Assembly (NCBI GenBank): GCA_023678885.1
Contig: CM043006.1
Location: forward strand, 8,707,948-8,771,947
From: Pogostemon cablin
Taxonomy: Eukaryota > Streptophyta > Magnoliopsida > Lamiales > Lamiaceae
Length of the DNA stretch: 64,000 nucleotides
Direction of reading: 5' to 3'
This document shows positions 21,660 through 34,446 of the stretch, one piece after another. The notes under the pieces were generated by a model. The model was not told the origin of the DNA and did not search any database. It saw only the letters and a program-made list of their open reading frames with translations. Position 1 is the first letter of the stretch. Every line of letters starts with the position of its first letter. The translations under genes were made by a program, and so were the position numbers.

Positions 21660-22815
21660 TGTTGGCGTTCGATTATTTGGTTAATGTGAACCGTTAGGGT
21701 TCCATAAAATTCTATATCAGCGGAAGTAAGAATATAAAATCGTATTACCTTTCACCAGTATATGTTGAAGAAGAACAGCTGCAGAAACAACCTCTCGATC
21801 TTCTGCTGTATTCCCAATTCCAGTCTTGACGTCGTGTGGGCGACGATCTTCAAGACCCTCTCAATCTGCTTCCTCTCCTTCTATCTCACGTGTATTAGGC
21901 ACAGGATTAGGGTTTCCAGACAGTTGAGATAACTTATATATGGGCTACAACAGGGACCAGGAGGAGAAATTAAAGTCGGGCCTCCATTGGGCTTAAGTAT
22001 CCAAGTTTAGCCCAAAACTTATACTTAAATCCAATAATAATAATAATACAGTCCACTAAAGTATTATTACTGCACTGTCTCTCTAATCCCATATTATGTT
22101 ATGGGCTCCTTCTTATTATAAGTCTGTTAGTCTCCCCGTGTTTAAGATATACAAGAGAGTAGCACCACTCAACCTTGTTACCATGCCGGAATAAATCCAC
22201 CTGCAGGGTTTACATGATAATCCTTATGAGCCCCTCAAGGGGATATTATCAACCTATTTAATAGGACTCGAATTCCGTCTACAATCAATAACACACCATA
22301 GAGACAGCACCATCTCCTAACTCACCAGTTTGTTGATTTAATAATTAAATCTCACACATTGATGAATCAAAGATATAAATATTGGCTTACTTGTCGAGGT
22401 TATTGTATAGATATTAAGAGCATGAACATTCATAATAACTGAGATCAAGTTCTTCTATATAGTCAGTATAAGTCGAACGATCTCAAGCGGTCTTTCTTAA
22501 TACACACGAAGTGCACTAATGTAATTTTATGGTCAAGATAAACTAATACCAAATTATACTACAATCATCCTGATATATTGTCCCCGTCTATCTCGATTGT
22601 GAGCATCTGTTTATATTTTATAAGGAGTCGATAATATGATCTTCCGTGTGACGTCACACACCATATTATCTACAGTATAAAGTAAGTGGACTTTTGCAGT
22701 AACATATAAATAAATTATAATATGCAAAACATTTGATCATATAATGCTCATTTCAAAATAAATTGTCTAAACATTGTTCATACAAAAAGCTAGACTTTTA
22801 GTATATAATCCAACA
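21660..22815 (-). repeat. 3' LTR of the Copia element
   Basis: It reads TGTTGGCGTTCG...ATCCAACA on the plus strand. Relative to its partner (28418-29615) it lacks about 45 bases of 'attaattaattaagttactgac'-type sequence near 22155. A TATA-like CCATATATAAGTC is on the minus strand near 21945. Confidence 0.9.
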
Positions 22816-22837
22816 ATCTCCCACTTATACTAAAAGA

Positions 22838-24522
22838 CTATGCTGCCATATCTGCTGACGCACATCTGATCCCCATTCCTTCTACATGCCCATCAAACGC
22901 TTTCGTTGGAAGTCTCTTAGAAAATGGATCAGTTAGGTTATCCTCCGATGTAATCTTAGCGACAACAACCTCCCATCTTTTAACGATTTCTCGTATCAGG
23001 TGGTACTTGCGCTTAATGTGTTTACTCGCCTTATGGGCTCGTGGTTCTTTTGAGTTTGATACTACACCACTGTTATCACAATAAATTGTGATCGTTTTGG
23101 GCAAACCAGGAATCACATCTAACTCCATCAAGAAGGTCCTGAGCCATACTGCTTCCTTAGCTGCCTCAGAGGCTACTACATATTCAACTTCCATGGTAGA
23201 GTCTACAACGTATTTATGCTTTACACTCCTCCATATTATGACTTCTCCTCCAAGAGTAAACACATAACCCGAGGTGGATTTATTAGTATCCCTATCTGAC
23301 TGAAAATCCAAATCAGTATAACCCAAAGGTAACAAAGTATCTGCTCGGTAAATCAACATATAATCCCTAGTCCTTCATAGGTACTTCAAAATATATTTTA
23401 CCGCAGTCCAATGCCCTTGTCCTAGGTTACTTTGATACCTACTGACCATGCCCATAGCATAACAGATATCCGGCCTCGTACATAGCATTGCATACATGAG
23501 ACTTCCTACTTCCGAAGCATAAGGAACCACCTTCATATCTTCTATCTCATTTTGTGTCTTTGGACACATTTTCTTAGATAGAGGTATTTCATCTCTGAAA
23601 GGTAGAAACCCTTTCTTTCAATCTTGCATGCTAAAATGAGCAAGAATTGTATAAATGTATGAAGCTTGGGACATGCAAAATATTTTTTTCTTGCGATCCC
23701 TTATTAATTTGATCCCTAGAATGTGCCCAGCTTCTCCTAAGTCCTTCATCTCAAACTGCTTGGATAGCCATACCCTTACGCCCGACAATACCTTTACATT
23801 GTTTCCAATGAGCAGGATATCATCCACGTAAAGTACAAGAAATACAACTATGTTTCCGTCACACTTATTGTACACACAAAATTCATCCGGACATTGAATA
23901 AATTGGTATGACTAGATTACTTCATCAAAATGGATGTTCCGTGATCTTGAAGCTTGTTTCAATCCAAAAATGGACCTATTAAGCTTACACACAAGATGCT
24001 CTTCCCCTTTCGCAATGAATCCCTCTGGTTGCTTCAGATAGATTTTTTCCTCAAGACTTCCATTCAGGAAAGTTGTCTTGACATCCATTTGCCATAACTT
24101 ATATTCCATATAAGCGGCAATAGATAAAAGAATCCAAATTGACTTAAGCATGGAGACGGGCGAGAAGGTTTCCTCATAATCAATCCCTCTTTCTGAGTAT
24201 ATCCTTTCGCAACGAGCCTTGCTTTACAGGTTTCCACCTTACCGTCAGATCTTCTTTTTCTTTTATGGACCCACTTGTATCCAATAGCTTTCACACCATT
24301 GGGTGGTTCTATAAGCTCCAAGACTTGATTAGAATACATGGATTCTATTTCAAATTTCATTGCTTTTGGCCATGATTGAGCATCTTTATTATGCAGTGCT
24401 TCGTCGTAATTCCATGGGTCGATTTCATGTTCATCAGGGACCAAGTCTGACGACTCTCCCAAGCCCATGAATCTATCTGGTTGTCTCACAATCCTCCTAC
24501 TACGATGAGGCACCACAGACAA
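22838..24522 (-). pseudogene. Copia RT and RNase H (broken pol)
   Basis: Minus-strand frames run in order: RARLVAKGYTQ-like (KARLVAKGYTQKEG), LWQMDVKTTFLNGSLEEKIY (motif A region), GLKQASRS, then LYVDDILLIGNNVKV, the catalytic YVDD box, near 23830. Next is CTRPDICYAMGMVSRYQSNL, then the RNase H domain with YTDLDFQSDRDTNKSTSGYV, EVEYVVASEAAKEAVWL and KHIKRKYHLIREIV, ending at a stop at 22838-22840. The parts synthesise DNA from the element RNA and degrade the template. At least three frame breaks (near 24190, 23905 and 23600) inactivate it. The catalytic residues seen are otherwise in place. Confidence 0.9.
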
Positions 24523-24529
24523 TTGTGTA

Positions 24530-25540
24530 TCATGTGTGACACGCGGTGCAGTGTCTTGTGGTATATCCTCTTGTACAATTGATATTAATATTTGGTGTTT
24601 CCCCTCTTACATCCTCTAGAACATTTTTACTCATGGGTTTGTGATCCATTATATAATCCTCTTTAAAAAATCTGGCATTCGTGCTAACGATCACCTTTTG
24701 ATCTTTAGAACTATAAAACAAACCACCTTTCGTTTCTCTAGGATATTCTATAAACAGATAAACATCAGTACGTGATTCTAATTTATCAGTATCTATCTTT
24801 AACACATGCATCAGAGCACTCCAAATCCGAATGTGTTTCAGACTAAGCTTGCGCCAGGTCCACAGTTCGGTGGTTGTAGAGGCAACCGATTTAGAAGGTA
24901 ATAAATTCAAAATGTAAGCTGCTGTTTCTAAGGCGTATCCCCAAAATGAATTGGGTAATTCCGAATAACTCATCATTGATCTTACCATTTCCATAAGAGT
25001 CACATTCTTTCTTTCTGCACACCATTCTGCTAGGATGTGCCTGGTACAGACAATTGAGATTCAATCCCTTTGTCTGATAAATAATTCCTAAACTCTCCCA
25101 AGAGATATTCGCCATCATGATCAGATCATAGTGTCTTGGTATATTTTCCAAGTTGCTTCTCCACATCAGCCTTGTACTCTTTGAATTTATCAAAGCACTC
25201 AGACTTGCGGCGCATCAAATAAATGTATCCCTATCTAGAATAATCGTTATTAAAAGTGACAAAATATTTATAACCACCCCTTGCCTGGATAGACATAGGA
25301 CCATATAAATCAGAATGAACCAATTCCAATAGATCTTTGTCTCTATACCCCTTTTCCTTGAAAGGACTTTTGGTCATTTTCCCTTACAAGTAGGATTCGC
25401 AAGTTGGATAATTCTCTACAACTAATGAACTTAGAGGTCCATCAGCTATCAACCTTTGAATCCTACTCAAGTTAATATGACATAGTCTTAGATGCCAAAG
25501 ATATGTTTGGTTCATTTTCGAATGTTCTTTTCTCTTATTA
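24530..25540 (-). pseudogene. Copia integrase (broken)
   Basis: Reading down from 25540: HLRLCHINLSRIQRLI (the zinc-finger/pre-integrase H-C part), LVHSDLYGPMSIQARGGYKY (first catalytic Asp), SDHDGEYLLGEFRNYL (second Asp; the normal SDNGGEY has SDHDGEY here), then SYSELPNSFWGYALETAAYI. The C-terminal chromodomain-less tail contains SSKDQKVIVSTNARFFKEDY. In-frame stops near 25380, 25240 and 25130 and a frame change near 25000 show decay. Its role was insertion of the cDNA into chromosomal DNA. Confidence 0.85.
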
Positions 25541-25769
25541 GTAGATGTATTATTCAAATCAATTTGTTACACTGTGGTAGAAATTGGATTAAGAGTATAC
25601 AAATTATATATCAACGTACCATCACAGATATCAATTCCATTTTTTCTTAAACAACCTTGTCATTAAAAGAAACAGAATATTCATCCATAAACAATTTAGA
25701 ACCGAAAATAAATTATTTCTAAAATGAGGTACGTAAAGATAATTCGTCAAAAAAGAGTTTTATTTTTAT

Positions 25770-25940
25770 TGAAAGATAAATAAACGTCTCCCATTGCAAC
25801 AGGCGCTACTCTCGTAGCATTCCCCATGAGAATGAAAATCTCCCCATCACAATGTTGTCGGGTTTGGTGGAACCCCTGCAAAGAATTGCAGAGATGGACA
25901 GTGGCTCCTGTATCTACACACCAGGTGTCAGCAGATACAA
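25770..25940 (-). pseudogene. Copia aspartic protease segment
   Basis: The minus strand encodes DTWCVDTGATVHLCNSLQG, the D-T-G-A active-site loop of Copia proteases, followed by IFILMGNATRVAPVAMGDVY, the flap-side sequence. It lies between the zinc knuckle and the integrase as expected. Confidence 0.85.
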
Positions 25941-26002
25941 CAGCTAAACATGATTCAATAACAGTAAATAAAACTTACCATTCCTGTTCCCTTTAGAAGA
26001 GG

Positions 26003-26779
26003 GCAGTCTGCCTTGTAGTGTCCCGACTGCTTGCATTTGAAGCACTTTCCCTTAGGTTTCTTAACCTCACTTCCCTTTGCCTTTACTTGGTTCACCGGTG
26101 CTGAATTTCCTTGCTTCCTCTTATTCCTTTAGCCTCTCGACGTAGGATAAGCAGTATTTTCAGCAACATAAACCTGAGGAGCTCGATGAAACAGTCCTTC
26201 CGCTGCGACAAGTTTTGTCAGAAGTTTCGCCAACCTGTACAAATGTTTTTTCATATCGTAGTTCAGACAAAACTGCTCAAAACTCTTAGGCAAGCTTTGG
26301 AGTATGATATCGACTTGGGTTTCCCTATCAATTTCAGCTCCAAGGACCTCCAACTCATTGAGTTGGCCTATCATTCTAAGGACATGATCCCTTACGGGAG
26401 TGCCCTCAGCCATTTTAGTGTTCATCAGCATAGGCATGCCCTTCGACCTAGTAGGTCGACTCTGGTGTCCAAAGAATTCCCTAAGATTCTATATCATATC
26501 ATAGGCAGTGTTCATAGCTTGATGCTGATGCTGAAGTATATTTGACATGGAAGCCAACATGTAGCACTTCGCCATCTTATCAGCCTTAATCCACCTATTA
26601 TAAGAAGCTCTTTCCTCTTCACTAGAGTCATCAGAAGGTTCCACATGACATTTTTCAGAAAGTACAAAGATATAATCCTCAGTAGTTAAAACAATGTCCA
26701 TATTTTGTTTCCAGTCAAGATAATTTGTGCCAGTAAGTTTGTGTTCTTTAAGTATAACAGCAAGTGGATTAAAAGCCAT
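26003..26779 (-). pseudogene. Copia gag with CCHC zinc knuckle (two nonsense codons)
   Basis: The start is chosen at the ATG at 26779 (MAFNPLAVILKEHKLTGTN), directly before the conserved LTGTNYLDWK motif of the Copia gag family. One frame continues to the end: a TAG at 26491-26489 interrupts after NTAYDMI, reading resumes with NLREFFGHQSRPTRSKGMPM, a TAA follows SRG near 26132, and then the knuckle CFKCKQSGHYKADC occurs near 26045-26004. Gag forms the particle and packages RNA. Two stops in an otherwise intact frame suggest fairly recent loss of function. Confidence 0.9.
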
Positions 26780-26821
26780 TTGAAAATCCTGAGAATCATA
26801 AATAATTAACCGATCAAACAC

Positions 26822-28417
26822 TTTGAATTAAAAAATTTATATTGATTCCCTCAAAACAATATAAAATAAAATTCACCGATATCTCAAGCACCGTGAATTT
26901 GCATGCCACGATAGTGTGGACGTATACAAACTTGAATATTTACAAGAGAAGATTTTACCCATTAATTTTATTCGTCAACCTAAATGTATAACAAAATAAT
27001 TACTAGTCGGTTCCTTTTTAGCCATACAAATAATAGCAGTGACTCCAATGGGGAGGATACTTATTATTTGCACCTAAGTGTTCACCATTATTTGATTCCA
27101 AGTCCATTGCCCAAGCTTATGTCCCTTCAGATAGAGAAGATCACACGCATTCAGATAACTTTCTACAATCATCATAAAGAAGTTTTTACCAGTGATCCAT
27201 AAATAAACTCATCCGATAGGGAGGAAGACACTATAGTCAACGCTCAAGTTTATTCACATCACTTACAAATCAATAATAGAGGCCGCGGGAATTATTAACC
27301 AATTCCCTCTCTCACTTAGTTATTTAACACTGAGGGTTTTTTTACATGTATATAATATTCTGCAATAAAATAAGCAACCTAGCATGCTCATATCATAGCA
27401 ATTTAAAGCAGTAAATTACTTAGAACATGCATAGCATATATAACAATAATCAGATAATTAAATCAATTATGACAGTTATATATCACGACGAAAATATAAT
27501 AAAAACATTGAACGTCCATAACAAAGCCGACTGGCCTTGCTACATGCTGGCACAACTCATGCCACCTGCTGCACGGGTCGTGCTGCTCCCATGCAGTACT
27601 AGCTCGTCATCCAGTGCCAAGACCACTCCAAGGTTTTGACCTAACACGACTCGTGCAGGCCACCCACACGTTAGTCATGCTGGCAATATCTTCTAATTGT
27701 GCCACCTGCCCTCCTGGCCAGCCGTGCCAATCATCATTTGGTCCCAATGCTCGTCCTGCCGTGAACCCGCAATCCAGTCGTGCTGCCCACACCACCCGAA
27801 CACACTAGGAATACCTACTGATCGTGTTGACCAACCTTTCCGATCGTTCCGGCCATGCCCACACTTGTCGTTCGCCGTCGTAACTTTCTTGTACACCAAG
27901 CTTCCACGAATCAGCATCGTGAGTCTCCACCAACACTAATCGCCATTGTTCCACCAAGGAGGAGCCACGATGTCGCAGCGTGCCAGCTGTCATCATGCCT
28001 TTCATCAGCGTCCGTCTTTCTGCCATCAGCCCAACGTGGTTCGTCGTGCCGTATCGGAGCAGCCAGAGATTACACATCATTCTTGCGCGACATTCGAGTG
28101 TGAGTGCGCACGGCCTTCCAACCGACGTGGTATATCATCAGCCGACGCTCATCGTGCCGCCACACGTCATACCACTGCCTACCATCACCTTTCACCGTCG
28201 AACAACCGAGTGCAGTTGCCGGTGCTAGTAGCACCATTCCCACCCACGCTTCCGTGCGTCACCACCGATTGTCGTGTGTTCATTATCGATAAGCAGCTGT
28301 CAAACGTTTAGAGTATCCAAGTATAGCATTAATATTCTAAACCCTAATCACGTTTGGCACATAAACCCTAGCCTAACGTGTCACATTTAGCCATGAAACT
28401 GAAGCTCTGATACTAAT
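26822..28417 (-). other. Copia leader (5' UTR) with a GC-rich repetitive core
   Basis: This lies between the primer-binding site and gag. 27530-28310 is markedly richer in G+C than anything nearby and carries repeated near-palindromes such as ACACGACTCGTGC (27645-27657) and GCACGGGTCGTGC (27571-27583). Overlapping open frames occur on both strands at once, so they reflect composition, not genes. Comparable leaders lie at 52080-53640 and 56280-56950. Confidence 0.65.
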
Positions 28418-29615
28418 TATTGGTGTTTGATTGTTTAGTTAACGTGAACCGTTAGGGTTCCATGCGAATCTATATCAGCGGAAGTAAGAATATAAAATTA
28501 TATTACCATTTACTAGGGTATGTTGAAGAAGAACATATGTAGAAACAACCTCTCGATCTTCTACTGTATTCCCAAGTCCAGTCTTGATGTCATGTGGGTG
28601 ACGATCTTCAAGACCCTCTCAAACTGCTTCCTCTCCCTCAATCTCACATGTATTAGGCACAAGATTAGGGTTTCCAGACAATTAAGATGACTTATATATG
28701 GGCTACAACAGGGACCAGCAAGAAAAATTAGAGTTGGGCCTCCATTGGGCTTAAGTATCCATGTGTAGCTCAAAATTTATACATAAGTCCAATAATAATA
28801 ATACAGTCCACTAAAATATTATTACTGCACTGCCGCTCTAATCCCATATTACGGTATGGGCTCCTTCTTATTATGAGCCCGTTAGTTTCCCCGTGTTTAA
28901 GATATACAATATCCATTAATTAATTAAGTTACTGACAACTTCATTAATTAATATTTCATCCAAGAGTAGTACCACTTAACCTTGTTACCATTCCGGAATA
29001 AATCTACCTGCAGGGTTTACATGATAATCCTTATGAGCTCCTCAAGGGGATATCATCAGTCTATTTAATAGGACATCTTCTATAATCAACTGCACGCCAT
29101 AGAAACAATAATATCTCCCAACTCACCGATCTTGTTTATTTAATAATTAAATCTCACCCATTGATGAATCAAAGATATAAATACTGGATTATATGTTGAG
29201 GTTATTATATAGGGATTAAGAGCACGAACATCCATAATAACTGAGATCAAGTTCTTCTAAATAGTCAGTATAAGTCCAACGATCTCACGCGGTCCTGCTC
29301 AATACATATAAAGTGCACTAATGTGATTTTATAGTTAAGACAAACTAATACCAAATCACACTACAATCATCCTGATAGATTGTCCCTGTCTATCTTGATT
29401 GTGAGAATCTGTTTATACTTTATAAGGAGCCGACAATATGATCTTCCGTTGGACGCCGCACACCATATTATTTACAGTATAAAGTAAGTGGACTTTTGCA
29501 GTAACATATAAATAAATTATAATATGCAAAACATTTGATAATACGATTCTCATTTCAAATAAATTATTAAACATTGTTCATACAAAAAGCTAGACTTTTA
29601 GTATACAATCCAACA
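28418..29615 (-). repeat. 5' LTR of the Copia element
   Basis: It is the partner of 21660-22815. The primer-binding site directly abuts its inner end (28417 downward). Confidence 0.9.
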
Positions 29616-29620
29616 GTTGT

Positions 29621-30813
29621 ACCACCCTGAGCATTACAAAGTTGACAATAATTGTCGATGGCTACACCCCTTCGTTCAAGATTCTCAGCAAGGGGGAGAG
29701 TATTGTTGCAGCAATGCTAAAGAAAATAAAGAATACAAGTTGGAATTTTGAGCTGCTAGATTCGCTTCCAGACTGGATTCGGGCCATTGCTTGAGGAAGG
29801 TTGCATGCCAATTGATGAGGCTTTGCATGCATGATATGCAGACTTAACATTGATGTGCCCAGATTTAGAGAAGCACCATAACTAACGATCAGTAGCAAAA
29901 GAATAGTGTATAGGGAGGATGCCACTTCAAGATCGAAGGCTACATAGATCAAGCCAGTTTTCCATGAGTGAATATCTCTATCAATAATAGCCGAGACAGG
30001 AGCATCATGAGACAAAATATCAGAGGAGCTGGAGACAATGAGCTTGGGCTCGATGAAAGCCATCTGTCTAAGAAAATATGAGTGTTGACCCCTGAATTGA
30101 TTTGTCTGCAGCAGCCCAAACTTAAGAGGGTATGACCATCCAAGGTATTTTTCCAAGTCCAAGAAGGGTGATTTCCCAAATTTGCTTTAAGGAAAGAGAC
30201 ATCTGAAAAATATTTTACCTTAAGAACATGAGCAAGTAAAGAATTGAGAAGTTGAGTAACCTCCACCCTTTCTTGGAGAGTAAGCCCAGGTTAAAAGCAT
30301 CCAAATCTCTAAATCCAATACCTCTTTCTTGTTTTCCGAGAGTCATTTTAGACCAAGCCACCCAATTAATAATTTGGCATTATCTTGAGAGTTCCGCTAA
30401 AATGCTCGGATCATAGATTTGATATCATTTAGTACACCAACAGGATACTTGAAACAAGACATAGTGTATGCTGGGATAGCTTGATAACAAATTTGATCAT
30501 AATCTCCTTTCCTACTTCTGAGAGATGTTTTCCATTCCAACATGAGATTTGCTTCCATATACGATTATTGATGTACTGGAAAATTTCAAATTTGTTCTTG
30601 TCTATGGAAGATGGAAGACCAAGATATTTCCCATGTGAATAAACTTAGTTTATCCCCAAGATAAAAAAGATTGATGATCGAAGTAGAAGGATAGCATTCG
30701 GGCTAAAGACAACTCCAGATTTATTAAAATTGACTCACTGACCAGATATATTTTCAAAGATATTTAAGGCTGCTTTGAAATTGTTAGCCTAATCAACAGT
30801 TGCATGGACAAAG
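29621..30813 (-). pseudogene. LINE ORF2 post-RT region (broken)
   Basis: It starts on the minus strand with FVHATVD (just after the RT catalytic site), then ANNFKAALNIFENISGQ, a typical 'SGQ-N--KS' region. Next come KYLGLPSSIDKN and later SLLAHVLKVKYFSDVSFLKA and GNHPSWTWKN, as in the connection and zinc-binding RVT region. Many stops are present. The Copia element at 21660-29615 separates it from the RNase H end. Confidence 0.75.
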
Positions 30814-33637
30814 TATTGACGTTCGATCGTTTGGTTAACGTGAACCGTTAGGGTTCCATGCAATTCTACTGCAGCAGAAGCATAAGAGTAGAATCGTATT
30901 ACCTTTCCCCAGGGTATGTTGAGGAAGAACAGCTGTAGAAAACAACCTCTTGATCTTCTGTTGTATTACCAAGTCCAATCTTGACGTCGTGTGGGCGATG
31001 ATCTCCAAGATCTTCTCAATCTGCTTTCCTCTCCCTTTTTTCACGTGTGTTAGGCGATTAAATTATGATTCAAAGAAGCTGAGATGACTTATTTATGGGC
31101 TAGAATAGGGATCAGGAGGAGAAATTAGAGTCGGGCCTCCATTGGGCTTAAGTATCCAAGTTTAGCTCAAAAATTGTACTTAAATCCAATAATAACAATA
31201 TATTCCATTAAAATATTATTACTGCACTACTGCTCTAATCCCATAATTACATTATGTGCTTCATCTTATTATGAGTCCGTTAGTCTCCCCATGTTTAAGA
31301 TATACAATGCCCATTAATTAAGTTACTGACAACTCCAATAATTAATATCTCATCCGAGAGTAGTACCACTTAACCTTGTTATCATGCCGAAATAAATCCA
31401 CTTGCAGGGTTTACACGATAATCCTTATGAGCTCCTCAAGGGGATATCATCAACCTATTTAATAGGACACAGATTCCTTCTACAATGAATAGCACACTAT
31501 GGAGACAACACTATTTCCCAACTTACCGAGTTTGTTGATTTAATTACATGTAAATATTACACATTGATGAATCAAAGAAATACATTCTACCTTACGTGTC
31601 GAGGTTATTGTATAGGGATTAAGAGCACAAACATCCATAATAACAAAGATCAAGTTCTCCTATATAGTCAGTATAAGTCAAACGATCTCAAGCGATCCTG
31701 CTCAATACACACAAAAGTGCACTAATGTGATTCTATAGTCATGACAAACTAATAACAAATCACACTACAACCATCCCGATAGAGAGTCCACATCTATCTC
31801 GGTTGTGAGCATCTATTTATTCTTTATAAGAAAACCGATAATATGATCTTCTGCATGTAGTCGCACAACATATTATCAACATTATAAAGTAAATGGACTA
31901 TTGCATCGACATATAAATAAATTTTAAGACGCAATCATTTGATCAATGATTCTCATTTCAAATAAATTGTTATAACATTGTTCATACTGAAGCTCGACTT
32001 TTAGTATACAATCCAACAATCTCCCACTTACACTAAAAGACTATGCTGTCAAGACCACTGCCATACACCTGATTCCCACTCCCACTACATGATCATCAAA
32101 AGCTTTCGCCTTAAGGACCTTGTAAAAAGATTTACTGGCTATCATCAGATGCAATCTAGGCGAAAACAACCTTTCCCTCATCATACGATTTCTCGTAATA
32201 GGTGGTACTTGCTCTTAATGTGTTTAATTGCTTATGGACTTGTGATTCCTTCAAGTTTGCAACAGCATCATTATTATCATAATAAATTGTGATAATCTCG
32301 GGCAAACTTAGAATCACATCTAAGCCCATTACAAAGTTTCTAGAGTCATACATATACTTTGGCTGCCTCAAAGGCTCCAATTTATCATCTTTCTATGGTG
32401 GAGTCCGAAATATATTTCTATATGACACTCCTCCATATTATGGCTCTACTTCCTGAAATTAAACACATAACCTTTGAGGTGAATTTACTACCGTCCTATC
32501 TGACTTGAAAAATCTGAATATACATAACCCACAAAAAGCAGTGAATATGTCCGGTAAGGTCACATATAATTTCTAGTCCTTTTTAAGTACATAAATATAT
32601 GTCTTACCACAGTTCAACATTCTTGTTTCGGGTTACCTTGATACCCACTTACCATGCGTTTAGCAAAATAGATATCCAATCTCGTGCATAGCAATCCTTA
32701 GATTAAGCTTCCTTATTCGCCGAAGTATAAGGAACCATTTTCATCTCCTTTATCTTCTTTTGTGTCTTAAGACACACTTCCTTAGATAAAGTCACATGCT
32801 AAAATGAGTAAGGATTGTATCATTTCACGATGCTTGAGATAAGCACAATGTCCTATCTTGTGATCCTAATCACTATGATCGCAAGAACATGTTTTGTTTC
32901 TCTTAAGTCCTTCATTACATACTGCTTTATGAACCATACCCATACGCCTGACAATACTCTTTCATTATCTCCAAGGAGCAAGTGCTATCTACGTATAGTA
33001 CAAGAAATACCACCATATTTCCATCACTCTTTTCAATACACAAGCCACATACGTGCATTGAATAAATCCATATCACTGGATTACCTCATCGAAACAGATG
33101 TACTTTAAGTTTAAAGCTTGCTTTGGTCCATCGATGGACACTTTTACGCTTACACTCAAAATTCTCTTAGCCCCTTGCAATGAATCACTCACGTTACTTC
33201 ACATAGATGTTTCCTTAAGACTTCCAATCACGAAAGCTGTCTTGACATCTATTTGCTATATCTCATAATTTTATATGAGCAGCAACAAAATAAAAGAACA
33301 CAGATCAACTTAAACTTAGCTACCGGCAAATAAGGTTTTCTCATACTCGAACTCACCATTCTTTCGGAGTGTACTTGTACGCAACAAGCCTTATTTCAAA
33401 GTATCACCTTACCGTCTCATCCTCTTTTATTTTGTAGAACCACTTCCAATGGCTTTCACACTTCTACAAGCACCCAGATCTAATTTAGAATCCTTAGATT
33501 CTATTTAAAAAAACATTGCGCTTTTTAAGATTCCGTATTTCTATCTTGTAGTGCTTCGTCATACCCATGGGCCAATTTCATGTACTAGGGACCAAGTCCT
33601 ATGATTCTCCCAAAACATAAATCTTTCAGGTTGTTGA
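30814..33637 (-). mobile_element. Truncated Copia element (3' LTR, RNase H and RT remnants)
   Basis: The LTR at 30814-32018 (TATTGACGTTCG...ATCCAACA) is followed by the purine tract and by decayed RNase H and RT sequence on the minus strand. Examples are the frame at 32380-32156 with MYDSRNFVMGLDVILSLPEI and KHKVS-like residues. Homology to the Copia element at 21660 continues up to about its position 24480 and stops at 33637. Gag, integrase and the 5' LTR are missing. Confidence 0.8.
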
Positions 33638-33776
33638 TGAGAGTGATAATTCACGCGTTTTGAGCTCGAATTTGTGGGGAAATTGAGTATGATTTGATCC
33701 ATTATCAAGATAAATTAGGATGTTTATGGAAAATCTACGAATCAGATGCTACTGAAGTTATTTGAGCATATTTGTC
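33638..33776 (+). repeat. Gypsy-like LTR stub
   Basis: It begins TGATGAGAGTGATAATTC, like the Gypsy LTR starts at 3166 and 40375, and abuts truncated Copia sequence cleanly. About 140 bases later it passes directly into LINE RT sequence. No partner or internal region is present. Confidence 0.6.
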
Positions 33777-34446
33777 CAGGAAAACAAGAGGATCTCCTTG
33801 TCTAATACCACGTTGAGGGGTGAGTAAGCCAAAAGAACAACCATTAAGAATAAATGAGAAAGTAGGAGTAGAAATGCAAGAGTGCACAAGGTCGACAAAA
33901 GAGGCAAGAAAGTTCATGGCACGAAGGACAACACATAAGAAATTCTACTAAATCCATTCAAAAGCTTTGCTCATGTCCAATTTGATTGACATCAAGGCAT
34001 TATCACCACAAACTCGAGATCTCATAAAGTGGTGAGTTTCATAGGCAATTAAAATGTTATCTATGATAAGCCTACCAGGGATTAAAGCTGATTGGGATTC
34101 AAAAATGATATAGAGGATGATATTTTTCAGGTGATTAGCTAAACATTTAGAGGCAAGTTTATACACAATGTTGCAAAGGCTGATGGAGCGAAATTGAGAG
34201 ACAGACTTAGGATCCTTGATTTTTGGAATAAGGACAATGAAATTACTATTGACACTATGGTCAAAAGATGAAGCATTTAGGAAATTAAGAACAAAAGAGG
34301 AGACATCATTTCCCACAATATACCAAAATTTTTTAAAGAAATCAGGACTCATACCGTCGGGGCCAGGAGATTTGAATGGATGCATGGTTTTGAGAGCTTT
34401 ACGGACTTCATCCTCGGGGAAAGGCTCTTGGTGGGCAGCGGATTGA
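33777..34446 (-). pseudogene. LINE reverse transcriptase palm and finger region (broken)
   Basis: The frame from about 34440 reads HPFKSPGPDGMSPDFFKKFW, then NSNFIVLIPKIKDPKSVSQF (usual form LIPK---P---RPI), SQSALIPGRLIIDNILIAYE and LDMSKAFEWI (motif A, normally AYDRV-W). After a frame change it gives LLTPQRGIRQGDPL, RT motif B, at about 33790. The YADD-containing stretch that should follow is deleted. Confidence 0.85.

Larger units (their letters stand above)
21660..29615 (-). mobile_element. Ty1/Copia LTR retrotransposon, near full length, minus strand
   Basis: Two LTRs (21660-22815 and 28418-29615) are flanked by the 5-bp duplication GTTGT (21655-21659 and 29616-29620). On the minus strand the order is 5' LTR, primer-binding site (TTAGTATCAGAGC at 28416-28404, a match to the initiator-methionine tRNA end), long leader, gag, zinc knuckle, protease, integrase, RT and RNase H. 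A purine tract (AAGTGGGAGATTG) then precedes the 3' LTR. The PR-INT-RT-RH order defines Copia. Several stops make it defective, but it is the best preserved of its family here. Confidence 0.9.

Noticed and set aside
27607..28311. Many overlapping open frames on both strands in a GC-rich patch, with Cys/His/Pro-rich products
   Set aside because: They overlap each other in several frames and on both strands, have no recognisable domain, and lie in a Copia leader. Low AT content alone reduces stop codons.
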